64,000 nt of DNA. Origin: an uncultured Prevotellaceae bacterium. GTDB lineage: Bacteria > Bacteroidota > Bacteroidia > Bacteroidales > Bacteroidaceae. Below the pieces are notes generated by a model. That model ran no database searches. It was not told the DNA's origin and saw only the letters and a list, made by a program, of their open reading frames with translations. The translations under genes were made by a program, and so were the position numbers. Positions 35,764 through 43,423 of this stretch are shown piece after piece (positions within the stretch are counted from its first letter, which is position 1; each line of letters starts with the position of its first letter). The stretch lies in assembly GCA_947169245.1 (NCBI GenBank), contig CAMVPA010000006.1, forward strand, positions 1 through 64,000, given 5' to 3'.

Positions 35764-38712
35764 TTACTCGGCAGATTTGATGTTGTTATACTTCAGGAGA
35801 TAAGTGTCGTACTGGGTGGCAAAGGGATGGAAGGGAGCAGTCACGTCGTGCGGGGCGATAAAGAGCGAAGGCGTCTGGCCAGCCTCGACACGATAGATGC
35901 GGAACGAGGCACTGACGGGACCATCGCCAGGTTTCCAGCCATTGAAGGCGGTCTTGGCAAACTTCGGGCTTTGTCCGCTGACGGCGGCATTGACGGTGAC
36001 GACAATGCCACGGTCGGTCTGTTCGAAGTTGAGATTCAAAGCCTCCCCCTGCCCCTCCGAAAGAGCCTCCCCCTGCCCCTCCGAAGGGAGGGGAGCTGTT
36101 ATGAGGATGCCATTGCCGAGACTGTCGGTAAACTGGGCGGCATCGACACCCATGTGGTTGCCCTCGAAGTAGAGGTCGTCCATGTGCTTGGCCCAGATGC
36201 CGTAACGGCAGGCCTGATGACGGCCGGGATAGGAGGCGAAAGGCCCCTGTCCTATCCACTGCACACGGTCGATTGACGGGTCAAGCAGGTAGGCAAGTCC
36301 CAGCTCGGCACGGAACACGTTGGCGGTATCGGGAGTGAGCGTGAACGACACCTCTTCGCCGCCACTGACGGGCTTGCGCTGAATGTCGGCCTTCACCTGG
36401 TTGTTCTCCATCGGCAGCAGGTACTTCTGAGGCAATCGTCCTCTCTGTGTGATGCGCTCGGCCAACGTGGCTTTACGACCAGTGCGGACGGTGGTCTCCT
36501 GGATGAGATCGAGGTACGAGGTGGAAGCTGCAAGATGCGAAGATTGCGGGACAAGGTGCAAGAGTGCAGGTTTGTTTAGCACAAACGACTGATGGAGGAA
36601 GGTGTGACCGTCCTTGTCTTCTATGGTGAAGTGAAGGGTTTTAAGTGAAGAGTGAAGAGTGAAGAGTGAAGAATCGGCTTCGCCGGAAGGGTGAAGAGTG
36701 AAGAGTGAAGAATCGGCTTCGCCGGAAGGGTGAAGGGTGAAGGAAACGGAAGAGCGCGGTGCGCAGTCGGGGGAGAAAGCACCACGCTTCACGGTGTCGC
36801 GGTCGTTGGTCAGCGCCCAGTGGAAGGTGACGTTGTCCTTCAGATTGAGGAAGTCGTAGCGATTGGTGATGGTCATGTTTGTTGCGATGGTATCGCAACT
36901 TACGGAACTGACGAAGGCGCGGGCGTAGTTATGTTGCAGCTCGTAGTAGTTAGGCAGGGGCGTACGGTCGGCATAAACCAAGCCGTCGGTGCCAAAGTTA
37001 CCTTTCATCTCGAAACCAAGACACCTTCCATCCCTCTTCAAAGAGAGGGGGCTATAGAGCACCCGTTCCTCGTAACCGTATACCTTTCCATTTCTCATTC
37101 CTCCTTTGACTTCCCCTTCGGCCGTCGACCGTTGGTTCTCATTTCTCATTCCAATTGGCATTCCTTGATCGGCCCATTCCCAGACGCTGCCGCCAGCGAT
37201 GCCTGGGGTGCGCTCTATAATCTCCCACTGGCGGTCGTGATCCTCAAAGGAGATGCCGAGGGTGTGACAGTACTCGGTGAAGATGAGGGGGCGGTCGAGC
37301 GTTTGATAGAAACTACCAATCTGACCGGTCGTGGGATAATGGGGGGCATAGACGGGAGCGTTTGAGGGGAAGCCCTTGGGCTTTGCTCCCTCAAAGAACT
37401 TGCGGAAATAGCTGCCCACCTGTGGGAAGCAGTAGGGGCGCGAGGGGTCGAGCTGTCCAACGTAGTCGCCCACCTCAATACAGGTCTGCGGGAGCGGGTT
37501 CTCATTGCCCACACTCCAGACGATGACCGAGGGGTGGTTCTTGTCGCGCTGCACGGTGGCCTGAGCACGGGTCATCAGGATGTCCTGATAGCTGCGGTTC
37601 GACAAATGCTTGTCGCCAAAGCCGAAGGGCACCTCGTCGACAAGATAGAAGCCCAGGGAGTCGGCCAGTTCGTAGAAGCGAGGCTCACGAGGATAGTGCG
37701 ACAAGCGCATATAGTTGATCGAGGCCTCCTTCATCATGTGCATGTCCTTGAGGGTAAGCTCATCGGAAATGACCTTCACCGTCACCGGGTCAGTGCTGTG
37801 GGCGTTGACGCCACGCAGCTTGACGGGCTGTCCGTTCAGCTTCAGCACATTACCGTCGATGGAGATCTCGCGGATGCCAATCTTCTGCGTAAAGGTCTGG
37901 AGCGTCTTGCCCTTCTCGCGCACATATACCTTTAATATATATAGGTATGGTGTCTCAGCTGTCCAAAGCTTCGGCTGCTCGATTTTGCCTCCGGTAGACA
38001 CCACCATCCCGTAGGCATCCTGAATCTCAAAACTGGTAGTGGTCTGCTTAGTCGGATTAGCCACTTCGGTCTTGACCGTCACCTCGCCATTCATCTTGGT
38101 GGTCACCGTGAGGTCGGAGAGGTGAATCTTGGGCACAGCCATCAGTGTGACGTCACGGAAGATGCCCATCGTGGCCCAGTCGTCGAAACAGTCGAATTCG
38201 TAGCCCTTGAACTGCGAGTAGACTCGCATGGCCAACTGCTGCGGCTCACCCTTGAAGGCGTTCTTCGTGAGGTAGGGCGTCAGGTCGAAGAGGCAGGTGT
38301 TGTAGCCCGACTCCCATGTGCCCACCAGCTGGTTGTTGAGCCAAAGGTCGTAGCCACGCAGCACACCGTCGAGACGGATGACAATCTGCTGGCGACGCCA
38401 CTCCTTGGGCAGGGTGAACGACGTGCGGTAGTAGCCCGTCAGCGAGTCGGGATAGTTGTATTTAGGTTTGCAAAAGCCATAAGCATCCCAACATCCCGGC
38501 ACAGGAATGGTGCCCCAGGAGTCGTCTGCCACTGGCACCGTCTTATTGTCAGTAATACCCTTAACCACCTTCAGCTGCCAGTCGCCATTCAGCGACTTCA
38601 TCACAGCGGGGTCTGTCACAGGCCAGAAGCCTTTGAAGGCACTTTCTTGGGCAATGCCAGATGAAAGATGGCAGATGACAAAGGATATAATTATCAGTAG
38701 TCGTTTCATCAT
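35764..38712 (-). CDS. GH2 beta-galactosidase-type enzyme
   Basis: Exported family 2 enzyme, 982 residues. Signal peptide 1-21. Jelly roll about 35-195, immunoglobulin-like domain 197-285, TIM barrel from 288 with acid/base Glu404 in SVGNEN and nucleophile Glu480 in IFTEYCH, then beta domains including the LacZ-type C-terminal domain (IDRVQWIGQGPFASYPGR). Low-complexity in-frame insertions interrupt it: bases 37021-37150 (MRNENQRSTAEGEVKGGMRN), 36650-36748 (TLHPSGEADSSLF twice) and 36041-36095 (two 24-bp units, SEGQGEAL). They all lie outside the TIM barrel core or at its edge. Part of the GH28-GH115-GH2-CE7 operon, 9 bp after GH115. Confidence 0.9.
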   Translation of the reverse strand: MMKRLLIIISFVICHLSSGIAQESAFKGFWPVTDPAVMKSLNGDWQLKVVKGITDNKTVPVADDSWGTIPVPGCWDAYGFCKPKYNYPDSLTGYYRTSFTLPKEWRRQQIVIRLDGVLRGYDLWLNNQLVGTWESGYNTCLFDLTPYLTKNAFKGEPQQLAMRVYSQFKGYEFDCFDDWATMGIFRDVTLMAVPKIHLSDLTVTTKMNGEVTVKTEVANPTKQTTTSFEIQDAYGMVVSTGGKIEQPKLWTAETPYLYILKVYVREKGKTLQTFTQKIGIREISIDGNVLKLNGQPVKLRGVNAHSTDPVTVKVISDELTLKDMHMMKEASINYMRLSHYPREPRFYELADSLGFYLVDEVPFGFGDKHLSNRSYQDILMTRAQATVQRDKNHPSVIVWSVGNENPLPQTCIEVGDYVGQLDPSRPYCFPQVGSYFRKFFEGAKPKGFPSNAPVYAPHYPTTGQIGSFYQTLDRPLIFTEYCHTLGISFEDHDRQWEIIERTPGIAGGSVWEWADQGMPIGMRNENQRSTAEGEVKGGMRNGKVYGYEERVLYSPLSLKRDGRCLGFEMKGNFGTDGLVYADRTPLPNYYELQHNYARAFVSSVSCDTIATNMTITNRYDFLNLKDNVTFHWALTNDRDTVKRGAFSPDCAPRSSVSFTLHPSGEADSSLFTLHPSGEADSSLFTLHSSLKTLHFTIEDKDGHTFLHQSFVLNKPALLHLVPQSSHLAASTSYLDLIQETTVRTGRKATLAERITQRGRLPQKYLLPMENNQVKADIQRKPVSGGEEVSFTLTPDTANVFRAELGLAYLLDPSIDRVQWIGQGPFASYPGRHQACRYGIWAKHMDDLYFEGNHMGVDAAQFTDSLGNGILITAPLPSEGQGEALSEGQGEALNLNFEQTDRGIVVTVNAAVSGQSPKFAKTAFNGWKPGDGPVSASFRIYRVEAGQTPSLFIAPHDVTAPFHPFATQYDTYLLKYNNIKSAE
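36041..36095. repeat. 24-bp in-frame tandem repeat in GH2
   Basis: GCCTCCCCCTGCCCCTCCGA starts at 36041 and again at 36065, giving two 24-bp (eight-codon) units that belong to the CCTCCCC-type insertion family. Confidence 0.7.
36650..36748. repeat. 39-bp in-frame tandem repeat in GH2
   Basis: GAATCGGCTTCGCCGGAAGG begins at 36671 and 36710, a period of 39 bp or thirteen codons, with GTGAAGAGTGAAGAGT between. The translation is TLHPSGEADSSLF repeated. A related sequence is at 44939-44980 in the membrane regulator. Confidence 0.8.
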
Positions 38713-38721
38713 TCATAACTT

Positions 38722-41355
38722 CTAATTCCTCACAGGGATAACGTAGAACTTACGGCCGGGCTTGAAGTCGAGCATCCACTGGTCTATGATGATGTGGTCG
38801 TCAAGGGCTTTTATGCGCAGCGTGTGGCGACTCTTAAAGTTCCCCTCGCCAGTCGGAATGGGGTTCTTGCCTTGCAAGCGTCCTTCGTCCGAGCGAGGGG
38901 TGAGGCTCACTGGTGTCTGCTTCAATGCCTGACCGCGCAGCACACTCTCTTTCCAGAAGTCGGAGCGGAACTTCTCCTTCAAAGATATGACAACGGGGCC
39001 TTGGTTATCAATCTGCACTTGATAGCGCAGGTCGCCACGGTCGTTGGCTTGCGTGGGAATCATAGCGGTATAAAGGAGAGCCTCGCCCTGCTGCTCAGTC
39101 TCAAACTCATAGACGACCTCGCCGCCTTTGGGAATGGCAACGGCGTTCATCGAGTGGCCGAGCATCTGGATGGTAGTCAACGCGCACGGCTCGCTGGACG
39201 AAGGGGTGTAGTACTGATAGTCGCAGGCGTTGCGGGCTACGAAGTCTGATGATGCAGGGATAGCGGTAGAAACGTTATCTCTTTTTGCTATTCCTTTTTC
39301 ACTTTCCTTTGGCAGATAGGGCAGCGTGGGGGGATTAAACACCGGCAGGTCACGCGGCATCATGTTCATGATGCCTTTCCACTTGCCGCCGGCAAGCTCA
39401 TTGTTGTAGTAGTCGGTGAGCCGCTGAATCTCACGATAGGCAGCCATCGAACGTGCCGAGGCTTGCAGCATATACTCCTCACGACCCTCCATAGCCTTGT
39501 CGGTCTGACCCTGATACTTAGAACGGGCCTTCTGGGCCTCGAGCATCTTCACCACCATGGCATTGGCGGCCAGCACGGGATACTTGATATGGGCAAAGAA
39601 GGCGTCTTGAAGTCGGGGACTGATGGTCTTCTCTACCTCTCGGACTGTCTGGCATACAGCGGCATAGTCGGCCAAGTAGCGCTCCAGTTCGTTACCGAAC
39701 TCCGTCAGCGAAAACTCGGTATCGATGACATGCGAACGGCCACGGGGATAGGCTTTGCGGTCGGAGAGCTCCACCTGCGTCCAACCCATGAACTCAGGCT
39801 TGCGGATGGCGCAAAGACGGTAGAACTCCTTCATCGCCGAGAACAACTGCTTACCCGCCTTCTCACCAAACTGTGTACATAACCAGTTTTCAAGATGTTC
39901 TTCAAGGGTCATGGTCTGACCACTTCCCTCCCTCACAGGGAGGGGTGAGGGGGAGAGTCTGTTGATGTCCCACGCCATATCAAGGAAGAACTCCAGGTCG
40001 TAGGCGGCCACCTTGGGGTCGTGGACGTTGGCAATCCACAGCTGTCGGCAGTTATGGTCGTAGGCAGCCTTCATCTCGGAGTAGATGAGTCCAGGCTGCG
40101 TGGTAGTGAGCCACAGGTAGTCGTGCGGACGTCCCCAATACGAGAGATGGTAGTAGACGCCTCCCCCACCCCGCCGTTTCTGCTGCTCGGCATCGCTGAG
40201 ACGAGTCATGTAGCCATAGTTGTCGTCGCACCACATCAGCGTCACGTCGTCGGGCACGCGCAGACCACTCTCATATATCTCCAGCACCTCTTTATAAGGG
40301 ATGAAGACCTGAGGCACATTCTCCACATCCTTACGGTAGTACTTGCGGATGAGTTCACGCTGGTCGTCGATGACCTGCTGCAGACCGTCGAGCTTCTCCT
40401 GCTTCGTCTTCACGCCCTCCATCGAACCGTCGTGGATGCCGCGCATGCCGAGTGTGAACATCACTTCGGAGCCCTTGACCTCCTTCAGTCGCTCTATCCA
40501 GTACTGCTGAACCTGCTCACGGTTGGTGATGTAGTTGTATGGACCACGGGAAGCGTGGTCCCACTCTGCTACGTTGTTACGCAGCAGGGGCTCGCAATGG
40601 GAGGTGCCTACAAGGATGCCGCACGAGTCGGCCATCTCCTTGTTGCCTTTAATAGTAAAGAAGCCCGGCGTACCTGTATGCATACCAGGCCAGATGGCGT
40701 TGGCTCTCAAGCGTAGCAAAAGCTGAAAAATGGCCTTATAAGTCTTGGGGCCCATACGACCAAAGACCCCTCCCGACCCCTCCGAAGGGGAGGAGTGGCT
40801 ACCGCTTTCATCATCCGCCAGGCCCTCCCCTCCTTTGGAGGGGTTGGGGGAGGTCTCATAATGCTTCCAAGCCCAGTTGCGCAACGACCAGTCCTCATCG
40901 TTGATAAAGATGCCGCGATAGGCCACCGAGGGGGTATGCTCCATCTGGAACGTATCGTTGATAACTAGACGCTCACGGCGCTCTGGCACCACGTCGCCCC
41001 ACCATACCCACGGTGAGACGCCAGCCATGCGCGACAGCTCCAGCAGGCCGTATGCAGCACCTCGTCCGTTATGTCCTTCGACGACAATCTGCCCGTTCTT
41101 TACACTCAGGCGAAAGCCGTCGTCGGAGCCCTTACCTTGCACGATGCGGATGGTGCCCTTTTTCGATATCACCGGCTTCATGCCGGTAACTTGTAGCATA
41201 TCACTTTCGAACATCTGCAGGGCTATCTTGACCACAGGGTCGACCTTGCCCGCCACCTGATAAGTGACAGGATGCTGTCCGTCGAACCACACCACATCGG
41301 CAGCCGACACATGCATGCCGACAGTCAATAGGACAGAAGCTAATAATTTCTTCAT
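38722..41355 (-). CDS. GH115 alpha-glucuronidase-type enzyme
   Basis: Exported family 115 glycosidase, 877 residues from the ATG at 41355 (a GTG six codons upstream is less likely). Signal peptide MKKLLASVLLTVGMHVSA. The N-terminal domain (VVWFDGQHPVTYQVAG, GRGAAYGLLELSRMAGVSPW) and TIM barrel are typical: RGIFINDEDW, RLRANAIWPGMHTG, LMWCDDNYGYM, YYHLSYWGRPHDYLW. Family members release glucuronic acid or its 4-O-methyl form from xylan or arabinogalactan. Three insertions keep the frame: bases 40766-40856 (SPNPSKGGEG...SSPSEGSGG), 39921-39957 (SPSPLPVREGSG) and 38840-38915 (TPRSDEGRLQ). It lies 36 bp downstream of GH28. Confidence 0.9.
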   Translation of the reverse strand: MKKLLASVLLTVGMHVSAADVVWFDGQHPVTYQVAGKVDPVVKIALQMFESDMLQVTGMKPVISKKGTIRIVQGKGSDDGFRLSVKNGQIVVEGHNGRGAAYGLLELSRMAGVSPWVWWGDVVPERRERLVINDTFQMEHTPSVAYRGIFINDEDWSLRNWAWKHYETSPNPSKGGEGLADDESGSHSSPSEGSGGVFGRMGPKTYKAIFQLLLRLRANAIWPGMHTGTPGFFTIKGNKEMADSCGILVGTSHCEPLLRNNVAEWDHASRGPYNYITNREQVQQYWIERLKEVKGSEVMFTLGMRGIHDGSMEGVKTKQEKLDGLQQVIDDQRELIRKYYRKDVENVPQVFIPYKEVLEIYESGLRVPDDVTLMWCDDNYGYMTRLSDAEQQKRRGGGGVYYHLSYWGRPHDYLWLTTTQPGLIYSEMKAAYDHNCRQLWIANVHDPKVAAYDLEFFLDMAWDINRLSPSPLPVREGSGQTMTLEEHLENWLCTQFGEKAGKQLFSAMKEFYRLCAIRKPEFMGWTQVELSDRKAYPRGRSHVIDTEFSLTEFGNELERYLADYAAVCQTVREVEKTISPRLQDAFFAHIKYPVLAANAMVVKMLEAQKARSKYQGQTDKAMEGREEYMLQASARSMAAYREIQRLTDYYNNELAGGKWKGIMNMMPRDLPVFNPPTLPYLPKESEKGIAKRDNVSTAIPASSDFVARNACDYQYYTPSSSEPCALTTIQMLGHSMNAVAIPKGGEVVYEFETEQQGEALLYTAMIPTQANDRGDLRYQVQIDNQGPVVISLKEKFRSDFWKESVLRGQALKQTPVSLTPRSDEGRLQGKNPIPTGEGNFKSRHTLRIKALDDHIIIDQWMLDFKPGRKFYVIPVRN
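38840..38915. repeat. In-frame insertion in GH115 sharing a 22-mer with intergenic DNA
   Basis: GCAAGCGTCCTTCGTCCGAG begins at 38874 and matches 33949-33970 at 21 of 22 positions. It is flanked by CCCCTCGCC and GCGAGGGG inverted arms. Confidence 0.65.
40766..40856. repeat. In-frame double palindromic insertion in GH115
   Basis: CCCCTCCCGACCCCTCCGAA/GGGGAGGAG and GCCCTCCCCTCCTTTGGAGG/GGTTGGGGGAGG form two inverted arms around a short spacer. Together they encode about 30 extra residues between WKHYE and GPKTYKAIF. Confidence 0.7.
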
Positions 41356-41391
41356 CTTTATCTTTTTGAACACGAATTACACGAATTCTGG

Positions 41392-42909
41392 TTATAATCG
41401 TACTATTTGGTCTACACCTGGCTCTGTGGGTGCATCGATATCCTTCAGAGTGACATCGCGCACATCGTCGAGCACCACGGCAGGACGGTAGTCGGGACGC
41501 TCGTAGCGGAAGGTGACATCATTGACATGAAGCCCCTCCACATGACGGGCATAGAGACCATAGGCCGGCGTCCATCCGGCAAACTTCGGTTCAGGATAGT
41601 TGGTGCCCTGTTCACGATATTCCTTGTTCACAAGGTCACGCGTACCACCACCCTTGAAGTAGAGACGGATATTCGAGAGCCACACATTGCGGATGGGCTC
41701 ATCCTTCATACCCGTTACGATGATGGAGCAGAGCGAGTCGCAGTCATCGGCAATGACATTCGATATCTGGATGTCACGAGCGCTGGATGGTTGCGTCACC
41801 TCCTTCGGTCCACGATTACGGCAACCCGTGGTAATGTAGATAGGATAATGGTGTACGTGACTCATGGTGATGTTAGACACCACGATATTCTCCATCCGAC
41901 CCTGATCCACCTCTTCGAAAGCCAGGCCGCTGGAGTACATAAAGGTACAGTTGGTCAGCGAGATATTACGATAGCCACCATTGCTCTCCGTACCCAACTT
42001 GAATCGTCCGCACACCCAGTTGACAGGTTCCGGCACGTAGGTGCCGTCTAAAAGCGAGCCGCACTTATACCCCGTGATGTTACAGTTCGAGATGGCGATA
42101 TGCTCACAAACCACAGGTTTCTTCAAGGCATAGCTCGACTTCAGCACCAAGGCATCATCGCTGGGGGTGTTGATCTTGCAGTTGGTGATGGTCATGTACT
42201 TACAGCAGTCGATGTCAAAGCCATCGCGGTTGGTGTCGATGGTCACATTATCAATCGTCGAGAGGTCACATCCCGTCATGATGATGGCGAAGTGTCCGCC
42301 ACGGTAGATGGTGATGTCGCGAATGGTGACTTGTCGGCACAGCTTCAGGGCGATGGCCTTATCACCCGTACCGATGCTACCGCCCTGTATCTGACCAGAG
42401 ACTTCCGTATCTTTCTTCGTGAGTCCCTTACCGTCAATCATGCCGTGCCCAGTGATCGACACGTTGGTCTGCCCTTCGGCCCAAATCAGCGAATTGTGGA
42501 AATAAGTATGTCCGCCGTCCTGATATTCCGGGAAGCCTCCAAACGACTCTGATGGGTCATAAAGCCCCGAGCCCCCCTCTGGCTCCCCCCGAAGGAGGGA
42601 GGATTCCCCGAAGGAGGGAAACTTTTTAGGGTCAGCTGCCAGAATGGTACAGCCTGCGGAAAGGTGCAGATTGATGTTCGACTTCAGACGAATGCTGCCA
42701 CTCAGATACGTGCCTGCTGGCAGCAGCACCTGTCCTCCACCGTCCTTCACGGCCGCCTCAATGGCTGCATTGATGGCAGGCGAGTCCAGCGTCTTGCCGT
42801 CGCCCTTAGCACCGAAGTCACGCACATTGTACACACCCGTGGCAGAAGCGGAACCACTATATAGAAAGCAGAAAACTACTAACAAAACTTTTGTCATAAG
42901 AAAAACCAT
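41392..42909 (-). CDS. GH28 polygalacturonase-type enzyme
   Basis: Exported family 28 glycoside hydrolase, up to 505 residues (a start at 42897, MTKVLLVVF, is equally possible). It hydrolyses galacturonic acid linkages in homogalacturonan or rhamnogalacturonan. After the signal peptide: YNVRDFGAKGDGKTLDSPAI, DGKG, then TNRDGFDIDCC and PSDDALVLKSS carrying the catalytic aspartates, and GTESNGGYRNI where polygalacturonases usually have the GHG-like loop. This last variant is common in Bacteroidetes rhamnogalacturonan-active members. Bases 42567-42623 are an in-frame insertion (FGESSLLRGEPEGGSG) in an N-terminal loop. Second gene of the operon, 4 bp after the small gene. Confidence 0.9.
   Translation of the reverse strand: MVFLMTKVLLVVFCFLYSGSASATGVYNVRDFGAKGDGKTLDSPAINAAIEAAVKDGGGQVLLPAGTYLSGSIRLKSNINLHLSAGCTILAADPKKFPSFGESSLLRGEPEGGSGLYDPSESFGGFPEYQDGGHTYFHNSLIWAEGQTNVSITGHGMIDGKGLTKKDTEVSGQIQGGSIGTGDKAIALKLCRQVTIRDITIYRGGHFAIIMTGCDLSTIDNVTIDTNRDGFDIDCCKYMTITNCKINTPSDDALVLKSSYALKKPVVCEHIAISNCNITGYKCGSLLDGTYVPEPVNWVCGRFKLGTESNGGYRNISLTNCTFMYSSGLAFEEVDQGRMENIVVSNITMSHVHHYPIYITTGCRNRGPKEVTQPSSARDIQISNVIADDCDSLCSIIVTGMKDEPIRNVWLSNIRLYFKGGGTRDLVNKEYREQGTNYPEPKFAGWTPAYGLYARHVEGLHVNDVTFRYERPDYRPAVVLDDVRDVTLKDIDAPTEPGVDQIVRL
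42567..42623. repeat. In-frame CCCCCGAAGGAGGG insertion in GH28
   Basis: CCCCGAAGGAGGGA occurs twice (about 42587 and 42607), after an inverted partner (GCCCCCCTCTGGCTCC). It encodes a glycine/serine-rich loop absent from typical GH28 proteins. Confidence 0.6.
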
Positions 42910-42913
42910 TCAA

Positions 42914-43222
42914 CTATTTTAATGCTAATACACTGTTCCAGCCATCGAGAAAGCGGACGTACTGTTCATCGTTCTCGGAGAGGTCAGCCAGACTCTGTAC
43001 GTGAAGCAGGATGCAGTAACATGTCATGATGTTTTTCTGCCTTTGAAAGTACAGTCGGCGATCATGTTCCTGTTCCAGTTCCTGAAGCTGTTTTTCTTCA
43101 GACAGGCCTGCTCTCAGTTCTTCAATCAGATGGAGCACCTTTGCATTGATAAGATGTGCATTCTCGGCATACCTCAGGAAAGGAACCGTCGTGCTTGGGG
43201 AAAAGTCGAACATTTGATTCAT
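42914..43222 (-). CDS. Small cytoplasmic helical protein, unknown
   Basis: A 102-residue protein without signal peptide, starting MNQMFDFSPSTTVPF. The centre is strongly helical and charged (HLIEELRAGLSEEKQLQELEQEHDRR, in short segments of coiled-coil character), followed by a more hydrophobic stretch with two cysteines (MTCYCILLHV). A promoter box lies 38 bp upstream, and the GH28 gene starts 4 bp downstream, so it heads the catabolic operon. A cytoplasmic protein is unusual in a run of exported enzymes. It is divergent from the one-piece membrane regulator. I do not recognise a family. A regulatory role is only a guess. Confidence 0.7.
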   Translation of the reverse strand: MNQMFDFSPSTTVPFLRYAENAHLINAKVLHLIEELRAGLSEEKQLQELEQEHDRRLYFQRQKNIMTCYCILLHVQSLADLSENDEQYVRFLDGWNSVLALK

Positions 43223-43260
43223 GTCTTTAGTTATTTACGGAGAGTTCATTTTCTCGTTTG

Positions 43261-43268
43261 CAAAGATA
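43261..43268 (-). promoter_or_regulatory. Promoter -7 box of the GH28-GH115-GH2-CE7 operon
   Basis: TATCTTTG on the minus strand, upstream of the small gene at 43222. No clear TTTG 20 bp upstream. It shares a 201-bp intergenic region with the membrane regulator. Confidence 0.55.
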
Positions 43269-43407
43269 CGTATTTTTATAGAAAAAAGCAGGAAGGATGC
43301 GTTCATTTAATCGGGTAACGGGTTCCGAATCGCAGGACTTTCCGTACAAAAAGAGACTTTTCGTACAAAAACACCCCAGAAAGCTTGCTTCTTTCATTCT
43401 TTTTCCC

Positions 43408-43415
43408 TATTTTTG
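43408..43415 (+). promoter_or_regulatory. Promoter -7 box of the membrane AraC regulator
   Basis: TATTTTTG ends only 8 bp before the ATG at 43424, so the transcript probably starts within a few bases of the start codon (nearly leaderless). Confidence 0.55.
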
Positions 43416-43423
43416 CAACATAA

